This document shows positions 22,868 through 35,657 of a DNA stretch of 64,000 nucleotides, one piece after another. The stretch lies in assembly GCA_007258455.2 (NCBI GenBank), contig VDFB02000002.1, positions 1,097,283 to 1,161,282 on the forward strand, written 5' to 3'. The position numbers and the translations under genes are program-made. The notes beneath the pieces are model-generated. The model did no database searches and was not told where the DNA came from. It worked only from the letters and a program-made list of their open reading frames with translations. How positions within the stretch are numbered: position 1 is the first letter of the stretch; each line of letters begins with the position of its first letter. This DNA comes from Sequoia sempervirens. Lineage: Eukaryota > Streptophyta > Pinopsida > Cupressales > Cupressaceae.

Positions 22868-24774
22868 TTTTTTTATTGGTTCTTTTGATGTTGTGAAGTT
22901 TTTGTTTGTTTATTTTTTATGAATATGACCTAAATGAGCTATGAACTAATGTTGAAAATGAACATTGTAAAAATATAATTCTATCTATGATTTCCATTAA
23001 AGTGAACAATACTACTGATAATGATTCAATTTTAACAACAAATAATTGTATAGAAACAAAATAATAACTAAATCAAATAGTACTTATAGAAATGGGAAAC
23101 AAAATACAGAAAACAAAAATGCAAAATTGGCACTGGGACTAAGTCAACCAAGGTGGCGAGTTTGTCCTATTAGGGTGATTTTTTAAGTTTTTTTGAATTT
23201 TTTGATGGATATTAATGTGTTTGGTAATATTTCATGTTAATTTACAATGTAAATGCATAATTTCACTATTATGTAGTGAAATGGAATACAATAATGCAAG
23301 CTAAAATGAGATTTTCACTAGTGCAATTTTGAAAACCCTAGGATGCAATCAATCCAATATGTAATGCAATGTTAATGCAAATGAAACCAAGGATTCCTTT
23401 AAAATTATAATTAAATATGTTAAAAATTTCAAGTTCACCAAAATGTGGACAATGATTTTGGATTTCCCACACTACTCTGTTGCTCCTTCGAAGGTTTTTC
23501 ACCTAAAAGGAGAAAGGGGAGGGGTCTAAAATGCAAATGTCAACACTCAAAGTTAATGTAAATGAGATGTATTATGTCTAATTAAGATGTATTAATGCAC
23601 TTATCTAAAATTAAGATGATTTAATGATGCTAAACCTAAGAAATGCAAAGTGCTGGGAAACACAATGTGATATACAGAAATATGATACTGCAAATATTCC
23701 TGAAAAAGCAGTGTAGTGGGACTAAGTCGCCACTATAGGTGACTTAATACACTTTGGATTTTTTGAAAGTCCAAAATTGGAAATGGAAACCCACAACCTG
23801 GACTCTGCATTTTGACAGAAATCGAGATCTAAATCTTCAAAAAACCATGCAAAACAAAAGATAATTTTATTTCTAATGGGTGATTTTCCTTGGTCAATCC
23901 CCTAGTTGGTATTTAAACTATGTGAAAGACAAAATCTACATAAAACCCTAGCCTTAAGTGTGTCTGAGACTAAGAAAAGTTGAAATGAGATAAAAAAAAA
24001 ATGGAACTTAATGCAAGAAACCCTACAAAATTTCAAATGAATGTAAATGGAATGGAAATGCAATGCAAACCTTAAGTCTGAAAATAGAGAGAAAATGGAA
24101 GATGGAATCACTTTGAAAACAAGTCATCGGGTGTGATTTGATGGCTAGTTGCATCTCCTCAACCTAGATTTCTCTGTGACTCACCATAGGCATACATGAT
24201 CAACCCTTTGCAATGTGAGATCTTCAACAAAAAGTGAGCTTGAAGACCTACAAAAACCTTACTTTTCTGCCCCTAAGCTTCAACTTTGCAGTAAAATTCT
24301 ATTGAATCTTCCTATGAAAGATACTTTTCCTCTTAACTTTTGATTTTTGCTTTGTAAAAATCACTAAGAGCTATGAAAAATGACTTAAAATGTGTATTTA
24401 TAGGCATTAACACCTAATTTTCTCAACATTTAGACCTAAGAGGCTGACATCCATTCAAAAATTAAATTGGATTTGTGAAATTCCCTCTCAAAAGTGGAAA
24501 ATACCCCAAAAGGGACTAAGTCCCCACCCTGGGAAACTTAGTCCCACAAGGGATTTTTTTGGGTGGGTTTCATGAAATTTGAGTGATTGGAATGTTTTTT
24601 GTTAGAATTTAAGTGATTTGTGAGTTAATTAGGCCTCAAAGTCCAAAATCATGAGCATTAGGGGCCTATAAATGTAGTTTTTATGGGGTGATTAAGGCAA
24701 GAGTGTCTAAAGTAGGACCAATTTTACCATAAAATTATCTCTTTCTTCAAGAGTATGCAATTTTTGGTGACACA
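22868..24774 (-). repeat. H1 5' LTR (lower boundary uncertain)
   Basis: Only 24313-24774 can be matched to the partner at 1-457, because the partner runs off the window. The rest, down to about 22870, has no coding signal and shares the recurring phrase GGGACTAAGT (about 23128, 23718 and 24512), so it is provisionally assigned to the LTR. I could not find a convincing primer site, so the true edge may be higher. The 10-bp inverted repeat at 24512-24521 and 24536-24545 is conserved with 199-232. Confidence 0.55.
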
Positions 24775-25273
24775 GGAACAAGACCTTGGTATTCTGATAT
24801 TCCTTCTTGAAGGTATCAATGTCAACAAGGACCACATCCTCATTCCACTCCTATAGTTTGATAACTACTGCAATATCTTCCTTTGTAATCTTGACCAACT
24901 CAACACCATTACATGCCCTAGCAATTCTGGACACAAGATCAGACAGGGTTGCAATATCCTTGAGGAGGTCCACATCCACATCCACATTTGGGACTACAAG
25001 ATTCCCCATATCTAATCTCCAAGGATGGAAAATAGGATATTCACAATTCAAGTTCCCAAACACGTTTTTAAACATTTTCCAACCAGTATAGGGAATTTTA
25101 GCATCCTTGACCCAATCCTGCTTGTCCAACAATCCTTCATAAATTGTATGGCCATAATATATCATTACCCCTTGATTTATTTTTTTAGTTGAGGGTTTAA
25201 GCTAGTCAACAATGTCATCATAGAGTAACCTTGTTGGGGCTTCAAAACAAGGCTTTTTTGTTTTGGGAGCCAT
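24775..25273 (-). pseudogene. LTR-borne ORF of H2, 3' LTR copy (first 166 codons)
   Basis: Second copy of the start of the frame described at 53480-57219. It begins MAPKTKKPCF and contains WVKDAKIPYTGWKMF and IFHPWRLDMGNLVVPNVDVD. The stop before EWNED is shared with the other LTR, while each copy also has private changes. The remainder should continue left of position 1, beyond H1. Confidence 0.65.
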
Positions 25274-26018
25274 GGATACTTAGGTATGTTTACAATGGAC
25301 TACGATTCAAATATAAAAAAGATCAAAACCTAATTCCCTTAGTTAGTAGCCTAGGGTGTGACTAGAAGACACATACTTGAACAAATTTGGCTGAGGGTAA
25401 CATTTTTATACACAATTTTAACACAAAAAAGCAATTAAAGCATGTAGGCTAGATAAATCAGAAGGAAACAATGACAACCGGCCCTACTTCAAGATAATTT
25501 GAAATAAAGCATAAAGTTTAGTTTTAATTGTGCTCATGAATTTTTGCATTTGCAGGAACCCTATTTTTTTTAGGTCACAGCTTTGAACACTTTGATTCAA
25601 TCTTCTAGCTACACTGCACCAGCTTGTAATTTTGGACAATGCAAGGAAATCAATTTTAAGTATTTTATGACCCAATTACAAATTATTGGAGCATATTTTC
25701 CTAAGGAAAGTTCAATAGAATATTTCAGCCCAACCTTAGGCTTTATTGAAGTGATGATTAAAACCAGACAATTGACAAACCTAAGCAAAAGGGGCTGGTA
25801 AGAGGATGTTTATGATGGCCTAAGTTATAACTTGATCAGTCAGCAACTAGGTAGAGTAGGTCAATAGAAAATTAAAATGCCCAAGGTTTAAAACATAAGG
25901 GACCTAGAAGCAAGGTTACAAAGAAAAAACCCTAAACCCTATCCATGAGCATACATATGAAATGCCAATACAAAACACAAAATAGGCCCAAAATTTTAAA
26001 ATTTTAGGAGTTCTATTA
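24775..26018 (-). repeat. H2 3' LTR, visible part
   Basis: Homologous to 56730-58560 except for the 0.6 kb insertion in that copy. It starts (minus) at TAATAGAACTCC, where the 5' LTR has TGATAGAGCTCC. The MAPKTKKP-start reading frame of the LTR begins at 25273 and runs to 24775, where H1 interrupts it. Confidence 0.8.
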
Positions 26019-26249
26019 GTGACTCATGATCGAGGATGCATACCCCTAGCGGGTATAGTGAAATAGATCTCTTGGTGAAGTAGACCAACATAGATGAACT
26101 AAAAAAAAATCCAGGAACTTTCCCAAACAAGGAAAGAAAACACATTAGAAAGAAAACATGCCAAACCTATGTACAACATTTACAAAAATATACAATGTAC
26201 ATGAAAACAACCTATTTCATGAGAAATAGGGATTTAGGATATGTCCATG
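26019..26249 (-). other. H2 region upstream of 3' LTR (tract region), up to the H3 insertion
   Basis: Minus-strand CGCTAGGGGTATGCATCC and the following GGTCTACTTCACC resemble the sequence just upstream of the H3 3' LTR (31477-31560: CAGGGGGCATACATCCCC, GGTCTACTTCCCC). The element families therefore share a polypurine-tract-proximal block. No coding content. Confidence 0.55.
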
Positions 26250-29200
26250 TGTTGGTTATTTTTTATGTTGTTAACCAAGTTTGTCTCCTAATCTACCTAT
26301 GGAATTTCCAATTCCAATCAAGGGCAGCTCAGAGGACTTGGACCAACTGACGAGGATTTTAAAATAACCTCCTACACTTCGAGCTCTGCAAGACCCGGGA
26401 GGGTGATCCCTTTAGCAATATCAACAAATTGAAAACACATACATAACAGAATATTACTCAACAGATAATCTCATTTAATGACTCAACATAATAGGATAAT
26501 ACTAAAATGAATTGGCTATTCAACTGAAATATCAACTACTTGAAGCATGAGATAACCACAACACTATAACACACAGGGATTTAAAATGGTTTTTAATTAT
26601 GAAGATTGGGGACCAAGCTAAAAACAATAGAAGAGTTTCACTTGACCAGTGCCAGAAAATGGGCTATGGAGTCATATAACCAACATTCATCCTATAGTGT
26701 TGAAAATGTTATGAAAATCCTTACAAATGTTATCACATTATGAAAACCAGATCACTAAAGTTTTATCTGATAACCCTTCTTATAAATCCACCTGAAACAT
26801 AGTATTCCTATCACATATGCTGAAGCAATTACACTATCCTATGAACAAAAGGCAATAATAAATGCACCTTGTGCTTCATTAAAGCAATTACATTATTCTC
26901 AGAATAGAAGGCAACAACATATATCACTCTAATGCAACAAATGTACATGAAAGACTTAGATAATGTTATTATTGAATCAAAAAAGAGTAATACATTTCAG
27001 AAATGGAGACAATTATCAGCTAAATATAAACATGAGAACACAATTCATAATAGACACTTTCAGATTTAATGACTCAATTACATTCCTCCCAGCTATACAG
27101 TTCTAACCAGAGCTTCTGCTTGACTTGCAGAGATTTCAGAAATTGGAAACCCCAGCCTCTGTTCTCCTTTACAATGAGAGAAGAAAAAGAATTAAAGAGA
27201 AACAAAAGTAACCCTAAGATCAGTCTGATCCATAGATGCCATCCAGAAACTCAATCCACCGTTGATCAACAAGCTGCTCAAAAACCTCTCTCATCTCTCT
27301 GTAACTAATTTTGCCTCTTTTTGCCTTTGTTGTCTGTTGTGAAGCAACAGAAATTTTTTCCATGTGGAGAAATTCCAAATTCACCTAGCTGCGTGAAAAT
27401 GCCTCTCTGCCCGTGAAAATTCTGTTTTAGATCCCTTTGCCCTTTGCTGCACAATATTTGCTTTCATATATTAAAGTATTCAACTTTAACACTAGTCTTC
27501 ATCATATACTGTTTACTCATAAAGTGAATAAATTCACTTTATCAATTATCTCATGCATTCACTTTTCACTTTAATACCCACTACATAATATATTTCTCAC
27601 TAAAATATTTCCTCATGCACATTCATGTGCATTCTAGTAATACATGAAAGTTTGAGTGAATAATTTAATTCACTTTACCCATGTCACAATTCTATCTACA
27701 GCTTTAAATATTTACCCCCTTTTAAAGGCAGTTAAATATAACACATGGTAATATTTAATTCTTTTGATGGTGCACTTCATACTTTGTATTTTAAAATGCT
27801 TTTCTTTTTACCTGTCGGGCCCACTTTTTATGTTTCCCCAGGCTCCCTTTAATATTTCATTGGGCAAATATTTTTTAAAAAATCCCACTTTAAAATAAAG
27901 TATGAGGGCAATTAAAAAATGTATCAGCCCCCTATACCTCCAACCTACGCTGCTTCATAGAAGTGGGTCCCACTTGTCATGCATCACAAGCATGTGATTT
28001 CGCGGAGGTTAAACAACTTGCATCTTGAGGTTGTGAAATGGCGGGAACGATGGAGACTATGCTGCATTTTCATCTATTTTCCTAACCGTCGGATCTCAAC
28101 CTTGCATCTTTCACATTCTCCTTTTGCCCTAATTCCTTGGTGTGTATTCCTCATGCTCTACAATTTCTTCTAGGTTTGATCATGGCATATGCAACATCCT
28201 CTAGCATCCATTGCATTTTCTTTCAAGTTTCTAAGGTTGTATTCAGGCCAGATTCATTCTGGTTGTTTCCTGTACCAGCACTAGCGCCTCCTCCTTCTAG
28301 TACCCAGAGGCTCTATTCACTATAATGGTGCATCCCATTCTATTTTACTTTCTTTGTGCATACTGGAAAAAGTTCAACTGCTTGCCTCCTAAAGTTCAAG
28401 CCTTGCATTGGTTTGAAAATTTTGAATGCTTTGATGGATTTCCATATACTGTGTTTGTTGCGCTGCATTCTTCTTCAAGTGCATGCTCGTGGGATGTTGC
28501 GCTGGCCTCTATTCCTTATGTGTGTAGACTCTTTTCAACTAGTGAAGGCACTCAGTGCTCTGAGACCTTTTCCACAAATCCATTTTGGGAATTTTCCACA
28601 AATACATCTTATGTAATGCATGCCCTTTCATTGTATTTTGCAGTGCTTGAAAAGTTTCTAAAGCATTCTCACCATTTCATGGAAGCCTCGAGCCTCTTTC
28701 AATCATGTTCAAAGGCATCTCTTCCTTTCACTTTGCTCAAAACTCCACGAAGCATAATGGCTACGCAGTTCACCCTCATTTCTAGCTTTACATACACCAA
28801 TTGTATTTGCTTTAAAGTTTTGTTTCTGCACCTTTTCAATGTATCTATTGGTGGTATCCTGATCGATGCCCTCTATGTGCAGGCTGCAGTCACCATGGTG
28901 TGGCCTCCTTTATTCACTACATAAAACTCCCTTCAACATTCCTTCCAATTTCATTTGCCTTGAATGGTGATCTGTACTCTTCTTAGGCCACACACATTGT
29001 CTTTGTGATGGCATAGTGTTCTTTATCAAGCCACTCCTTTCTTCTGCAAACAAACATCTTCTTGAAAGTTATTACATCCTTGACCACCCATTGGGTGTGT
29101 ATTCTACATCATAATAATGCTTCATTCTCTTTTGGCGTGTGGAGTCCTCGTGCCTGAATGATGGTTGTGTGCTTTCTCTGTGAAGCATTTGATTTATGCT

Positions 29201-31476
29201 TCTAAAGCTCTTCACAAATCTGTTTTGTGCATCCCTGCTCGATGACGTTTTAATGGATGTTCAAATCTTGTTCTATGTTACGCCTCTTATTTTTTATGTT
29301 GATTCACTTTATACTTATTTGAATCAGCTTTATATTTTCTTTGAAAGTTTCTGAGGCACCTCCAATAGTCATCTTGATGGCACTCCATTTCTCATTCTTT
29401 GTGTACAGTCCCATATACAAGTCTATGTGCTGGCTGCAAGTTAATCTCTCCATTCTATTTAACACTTGCTTGAAAGTTAGTAATGCATTTCACAAAACTA
29501 TTTGCACGTATGCTACAACATATGGCTATGCTATGAGACCATATTTGAAAAAGGAATTCCTTCATTAGTACATGGCATTCACTGGTTTCTTCCTTACCGC
29601 CAGTGTTAGGATCCATTGATCATATCCTTATTTTCCTTTGTGGCTTTTTTCATTTTGCTGGAGTTTTGCATCTCTACCGAAGTCCCTATAAAATATTAGA
29701 TCAAGCTCATTTAGTGAGCAGAGCAATTTAGCAGAGGGACAATCTGTCTTCTAGCATTCACTTGAGAGCTCTTAAATCTCTTTAAACATATTCATCTTGC
29801 AAAGTACACACTACTAGCATTAAAATCTTGATCCTTTCCCTAAGTCTAGCTCCACAGCCCCAATTTTTTCTCTTTAACCAACATAAGAAGTTTCCCACCA
29901 TTTTGATGTACTATGCTTCCTCATGGCACATGACCAGATGCTTTGGATTTCTCTCCTCAATTTCACTTTTCTTCATAAATCTTACATTGCCACCCCTTTT
30001 TTAATATAAGTGTCACATGGTTTTGTAGTGGTTGTATCCAACATTGTAGAGGTTCCAAATATCAATTTCAGCTAGGATTTAAGGGCTCAATACTATGCCC
30101 ACTACACATTGTAACTAATATTCCCCTTTTCACAAAACAACATGATTGGTTGGTAGAGTGACTATGCCCTTTCAATGTTGTGTAATAGTTAAAAGAACAG
30201 AGCAACATTGGAAATATTGTGACTTTATTCCTTGTCACTAAAACCAAATTTGTGCATGGGGGCAAATACTTTAATTCAATCTTGCAAAAGAATGTTTCTC
30301 CTCCATATATATCTTGCCTTCTGATAATTTCTTATTTAAATATAATCTTCAAGATGAAAATCATTATTATGATTGAATTGCTACAAAACACCAACTCTGG
30401 TAATCATTCCATAAACTGAATTCAAATGAAGAAAGCTAGGTGTTTGCAACTCCAGTATTGTGATAACTGTGTAAGGCATGTCGAGTCCTCACGAGGGCCT
30501 AGCTAATTTTTTTTCATTTTTAAACAACTTATCATGCTTAAATTGATCTGTCACATCGATTTGAATGCTTGAGAAGTGAAAACGTGAAATGGGTTTTCAT
30601 AAAAACTCACTTTCAGGCATATTTGAAAAATGGTGAAAACTGGCCAAGTTGGCCCTGGAATCAATATGGGAAACTGGTCAAACGACCTCGTGAAGCTATA
30701 AAAACTTGCAGGCTTGTAGACCTTGGTCCAAATAATGTAATGTAAAAGATAGACCAGAGATATCTATCACAAGGCAAAAGTTATTCAACCTCAAAGTCAC
30801 CCAAATGAACTTTCTGCAACAATCAGTTGTTCTGAATTAAGTAAAACTGACCCAATCACCAATTTGCAAAAATAGTAAAACAACTCCTAGCAAGCTGCCA
30901 CTAGACACAGTGGCTCATTTTGGTATAGAGAAAAAGTGTGAAAGAAGGATTTGATCGAATCATCACCCATCAAAAGTTATTAATGCTCAAAGTTGGCCTC
31001 TTAGAAATGTTTTAGTGCAAAACTGAAGAAATTCCATTTGTTTTTGACCTTCCAAAAATAGCAAATCAATTCCTAAAGCTCTAAAAACTGACATGTGAGC
31101 TCATTGTGGTATGAAGAATATAGAGCAACAACCATTTTGGCATGACGATCAACTGGTTGCAAAATCCAAGCTCAAACGGGAGGCTAATTTTTAGAATTGA
31201 ACATTTCCAAACAGCTAAACAGTGACAGAACCCTCCACCTTCACCTTTCGAAACCCAATCAAAAATCATCATGAGAAGCTGAAAACTGAGATGCAGGTTC
31301 ACATAGGACACATGAGTGTGTCTGCAAAGGGATTTTACTTGGAAATCAACGGGCTAAAAAATATGACCCTCTAAAGTAGGTCATTCAGGCAAGTTCAATC
31401 AGGTGCACTTCAGAAAGTGCAGAGGCAAAAATTTGAAATGGGCATCTCAAATTTGCAAAATTTGAGAGTGCCAACA
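26250..31476 (-). repeat. H3 3' LTR (5.2 kb)
   Basis: Nearly collinear with 35658-40886 and differing by scattered substitutions and small indels. The plus-strand open frame 28325-28924 (199 codons) is antisense, matches no family I know, and is only partly open in the partner (ending at 38219). It is probably chance. No other coding signal. Confidence 0.9.
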
Positions 31477-31693
31477 GTGGCTCCGACTGGGGATGTATGC
31501 CCCCTGTAGGCATAGCAAGACTCGAGATCTCTGGGGAAGTAGACCAAAAGCTAAATCATCAGGTGTCCTCAAACTGCTCCTTTATTCAACTTTATTTTTC
31601 AACTTCATCTGGTGACCCCAGGCCACCAAATGAAAAAGTGAAATCAGTATTTACCTCTGTCAAACACAATTCTTCAAAAAGAATTGATCTCCC

Positions 31694-33193
31694 TCAACTC
31701 ATGCTTGCCATTGTCAAACCATAACAACATGGGTGACTGCACCCTTGCAAACACAAGTACCAGGCTGCCTTTGTGCAAGTAAGCACTTGCTTCATGTTTA
31801 ATGTTGTATTAGTTGGCAACCACATCAAATAGGTCTCATCATTGCCACTATATTCATTCTCTGCTTTTGTATCAAGTGGCAACATGGGAAAATGGGGATC
31901 AAGACCATATGAAAGCACAGTCTGACCATAGCCCTTTACCTGATTGAACATGTTGGTACCTTCTAATAGGCCATCATATATAACATCCTCAACATGTTCA
32001 TAGTCACTGTGCATTTGAAAGTCATACATACTTTCCAAATGTTGATTGTCATGTGGCAACAAGCTATCATATTCATCATTTACATCATTCTCAAGCTGAA
32101 AACAACATTCCTCAGTATCTTGCACATTGCCACATTCTATGAAAACTCCTTCCAGCTGACAAAAATAGCACTTACAATCTGCTACATGGCTGTAACTGTT
32201 ATGCTCAATCTAATCATTAGTTTGCACATCAAAATGTATACCATCACAAGAACTTGCCAGAAGATTTGGCTCATCATGCAAACTATCTTCAAGTGTATTC
32301 AAAGAGATACACTCATGCATTAGCACACTTTGTACTTGCTTTTCATCATGCTGGTAGTGAGAGTCATCAGAAATTTCTGACTCATCATCATCTGTAATCA
32401 TATTTCCATCTTTTGAACATAAGGTATCAACCTTTTCAATATCACAAGCTTGCTTAACAAGCAATTCTGGTTTAGAAAGACAATCTGATTTCTCATCGAA
32501 ATCAACCTCTACATCCACATGAAAAAACTCATGGCTAGGCTCATTCAAGTCAACAAACAAAGACTTGTTTAAATTTGCATCAAAGTTTTCAAAACTTGGC
32601 TCATTAGATGCACAATCCTCATAGTCATCTGCTGCTTCAAACTCATCAAAACATATCTCTGAGTTTGCATCAGCATGCTCACTTTCACAATCATCATACA
32701 TTGCATCAATACATGATTCAGACTCAACTTTGTTTGCAATTTCTTCTTCAAATTCTTCTTGAATATTCAGACTTTTATCTTTAGACAAGCATTCATCATT
32801 CACTACTGACTCATCTTTAAAAGTATCAAAGAAACATGTTCTAAGCTCATTCCATGAATCTATGGAATGCATTGGTAAGCAAGTAAACCAACCTTCAGCC
32901 ATACCTTCTAAAGTTCTTACAAAAAAATTCATTATAACATCTTCTTCAATCTGACAATCTTCCATCAAATCAATGAAAATTTGTACATGTCTTGATGTTG
33001 ATTCTTTAAAATCATCTCTAAACTTAGGCAAATGTTCATTAATTCCTCTTGGGATAGAATGTGGGTAACCCTAGATTTTACCAAAATCTAAAGGGTTGTA
33101 TCTTTCATTAGCAAACACCTTCCTATGAGGAAAAGGTTGTGTCCTAGGCATGATACTATACCTTGTAGAGGGAGAATTAAAACAACCATACAT
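31694..33193 (-). pseudogene. H3 gag-like ORF with long acidic tail, no pol
   Basis: One frame of 500 codons starts at 33193 (MYGCFNSPSTRYSIMPR) and has two stops (near 33075 and 32210). The N-terminal third is a retrotransposon capsid domain: ESTSRHVQIFIDLMEDCQIE, then DVIMNFFVRTLEGMAEGWF and SIDSWNELRTCFFDTF. The remainder is a very acidic, Asp/Glu/Ser-rich stretch with no protease, RT or integrase. Gag would form the particle that packages element RNA. A protein of this kind without pol suits an element mobilised by the enzymes of a relative, plausibly H2, whose gag has the same domain. No CCHC knuckle seen. Confidence 0.8.
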
Positions 33194-33833
33194 TTTGCAA
33201 ATGAAACTTATTCCCTCTACAACTACTCAATTACAATATTCAACCTCCCTTGATTGTAGTGCTTAATTTCACTAAATAAGGGAGCCAAAGTTTCTCTCTA
33301 AGATGTTCAAATATGTGAAGAATACCTGGAAACATTGCAGCTATTGCAAATTTTCTAGAAATATTGTAGATCTGGAACTATAATCACCTCTTCATCAGGT
33401 TCTTCTTGACAGAGTCGCCACCTCTCTTTAGAGAGGAAATGAATTTCGAACAGCAGGAAGTTCTTTCACATTTTTTTCTTTCTAAGTTCCTTTCACCAGT
33501 AGAGCACCACAAATCTTGAAACTAATCATATTCACTGCAACAAATCTTTCTCTAGGCTTGAAATTCTTCAATATTTGAACTAAATTCAAAATGGAAAACA
33601 ATAATATGACTGTATGCAAATGATATGACTCTATTTCTGGATTCTTTTGTGAGAATTTTCTCAAATTCTCCCTAGCAGAGTCGCCATTTTGTTGGTGAAT
33701 CGGATGGGAAAATAAGATGTCACACTGATTTTCAACCTCCAATTACAAACAATAGCTCAGGATTGGAATGATTCTTTGATAATACAATCTACAATCGGAA
33801 TTCTGAGTGCATTCCCCAGTAGAGTCACCATTT
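33194..33833 (-). other. H3 leader with primer site and two further primer-site-like motifs
   Basis: Non-coding leader between the LTR fragment and gag. The plus-strand motif (C)CCTAGYAGAGTCRCCA occurs at 33814-33830 (next to the LTR fragment) and 33670-33686, with a weaker form ending AGAGTCGCCA at 33406-33420. Two of the three are followed by TTTTGTTGG, the LTR edge sequence. Confidence 0.75.
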
Positions 33834-34740
33834 TGTTGGTTATTTTGTATGTTGTTAACCAGGTTTGTCTCCTAATCTACCTATGGAATTGCCAATTCCA
33901 ATCAAGGGCAGCTCAGAGGACTTGGACCAATTGATGAGGATTTTAAAATAACCTCCTACACTTCGGGCTCTGCAAGCCCCGGGAGGGTGATCCCTTTAGC
34001 AATATCAACAAATTGAAAACACATACATAACAAAATATTGCTCAACAGATAATCTCATTTAATGACTCAACATAATAGGATAATACTGAAATGAATTGGC
34101 TGTTCATCAGTAATATCAACTACTTGGAGCATGAGATAACCACAATACTATAACACACAAGGATTTAAAATGGTTTTGAAATTTTTGAAGATTGGGGACC
34201 AAGCTGAAAACAACATAAGTATAATACTTGACCAGTGCCAAAAAATGGGCTATAGAGTCATATAACCAACATTCATCCTATAGTGTTGAAAATGTTATAA
34301 AGATCCTTACAAATGTTATCATATTATGACAACTAGATCACTGAAGTTTTATCTGATAATCCTTCTTATAAATCCATCTAAAACATAGTATTCCTATCAC
34401 ATATGTTGAAGGAATTACACTATCCTATGAACAAAAGGTAATAATAAATGCACCTTGTGCTTCATTAAATCAATTACATTACAGAATAGAAGGAAACAAC
34501 ACATATCACTCTAATGCAGCAAATGTGCATGAAAAGACTCAGATAATCTTATTATTGAATAAAAAAGAGTAGTACATCTCAGAAATGGAGACAATTATCA
34601 GCTAAATATAAACATGAGAACATAATTCATAACAGACACTTTCAGAATTAATGCCTCAATTACATTCCTCCCAACTATACAATTCTACCCAGAGCTTCTG
34701 CCTGACTTGCAGAGCTTTCAGAAATTGGAATCCCAGCCTC
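33834..34740 (-). repeat. H3 LTR fragment (inside the tandem duplication)
   Basis: Corresponds to 35658-36570, the 3' terminal 0.9 kb of the LTR on the minus strand. It is truncated by the duplication joint at 34740. Confidence 0.9.
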
Positions 34741-35031
34741 ACCTTCTAAAGTTCTTACAAAAAAATTCATGATAACATCTTCTTCTTCAATCTAACAATC
34801 TTCCATCAAATCAATGAAATACTGTACATGTCTTGATGTTGATTCTTCAAGATCATCTCTAAACTTAGGAAAATGTTCATTAATTCCTCTTGGGACAGAA
34901 TGTGGGTAACCTTGGATTTTACCAAAATCTAAAGGGTTGTATCTTTCATTACTAAACACCTTCCTATGAGGACAAGGTTGTGTCCTAGGCATGATACTGT
35001 AGCTTGTAGAGGGAGAAAAAATTCCATACAT
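34741..35031 (-). pseudogene. H3 gag N-terminal fragment (duplicate copy)
   Basis: The frame begins MYGIFSPSTSYSIMPRTQPC, parallel to the main gag, and reaches the RTLEG motif past one stop. It is then cut by the joint to LTR sequence. It retains a CAA codon where the main copy has a TAG stop (GKIQGYPHS). About 97 codons; it cannot make a capsid. Confidence 0.8.
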
Positions 35032-35657
35032 TATGCAAATGAAAATTATTCCCTCTACAACTACTCAATTACAATATTCAACCTCCCTTGATTGTAGTGC
35101 TTAATTTCACTAAATAGGAGAACCAAAGTTCTTTCCTAAAATGTTCAAATACATGAAGAATACCTAGAAACATTGTAACTGCTACAAATTTGTCTGGAAA
35201 TATTGTAGATCTGGAACTATAATCACCTCTTCATTAGGTTCTTCTAGACAGAGTCGCCACCTCTCTTCAGAGAGGAAATGAGCTTCGAACTGTAGGAAGT
35301 TCTTTCACATGTAGTTTTCTTTCTGAGTTCCTTTCACTAGCAAAGCACCAAAAATCTTGAAATTAATCAGGCTCACTGCAACAATCATATTTCTCTAGGC
35401 TTAAGATCCTTCAATATTTGAACTAAATTCAAAATGGCAAACAATAATATGACTCTATAACTAAGCAGTCTACACTTGGAGATTCAAAGTTATCCCTAGC
35501 AGAGTCGCCATTTTGTTGGTGACTCGGATGGGAAAATAAGATGTCACACCAGTTTTCAACCTCCAATTACAAACAATAGCTCAGGATTGGAATGATTCTT
35601 TGATAAGACAATCTGCAACTGGACTTCTAGTTGCATTCCCTAGTAGAGTCACCATTT
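35032..35657 (-). other. H3 leader, second copy, adjacent to the intact 5' LTR
   Basis: Repeat of 33194-33833 with the same three primer-site-like motifs: 35638-35654 (adjacent to the LTR), 35494-35510 and 35245-35259. No coding content. Confidence 0.75.

Larger units (their letters stand above)
1..24774 (-). mobile_element. H1: decayed Ty3/gypsy (Tat-lineage) LTR retrotransposon, left end cut by the window
   Basis: Read on the minus strand the order is 5' LTR (ending at 24774), gag-like linker, protease, G-patch-like linker, reverse transcriptase, RNase H, a second RNase H, integrase, an antisense gene, and 3' LTR (1-457). Positions 1-457 repeat 24313-24774, which defines the LTR pair. The coding frames match the Tat branch of plant gypsy elements, for example the WKLYFDG RNase H motif and the integrase zinc region. 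Every domain has stops. Two insertions split pol: E2 at 5653-18676 and a TIR element at 19936-20730. H1 itself sits in the 3' LTR of H2, because 24775 onward continues as H2 LTR. The far flank, and so the target duplication, lies outside the window. Confidence 0.85.

Noticed and set aside
24775..26018. Head-to-tail tandem H2 elements as explanation for the second MAPK frame
   Set aside because: This would need an LTR end and primer site between 25273 and 26018, and none is visible. The 6.4 kb LTR model fits both the primer site and the tract region, though it remains to be proven.
27069..27308. 79-codon frame repeated almost unchanged at 36480-36719
   Set aside because: Both lie at the same place in the two H3 LTRs; no protein family is suggested and codon-level conservation cannot be told from LTR identity.
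28325..28924. 199-codon plus-strand open frame in the H3 LTR, with a similar frame at 37647-38219
   Set aside because: The two LTRs are recent copies, so sharing is expected. The second copy ends early, it is antisense, and no motif is recognisable. Probably chance.
26250..31476. H3 read as a plus-strand element because GTGGCTCCGACTGGGG after 31476 resembles a primer site
   Set aside because: The gag frame is on the minus strand, a better primer site lies at 35638-35654, and the minus reading of 31477-31500 fits a tract region before a 3' LTR.
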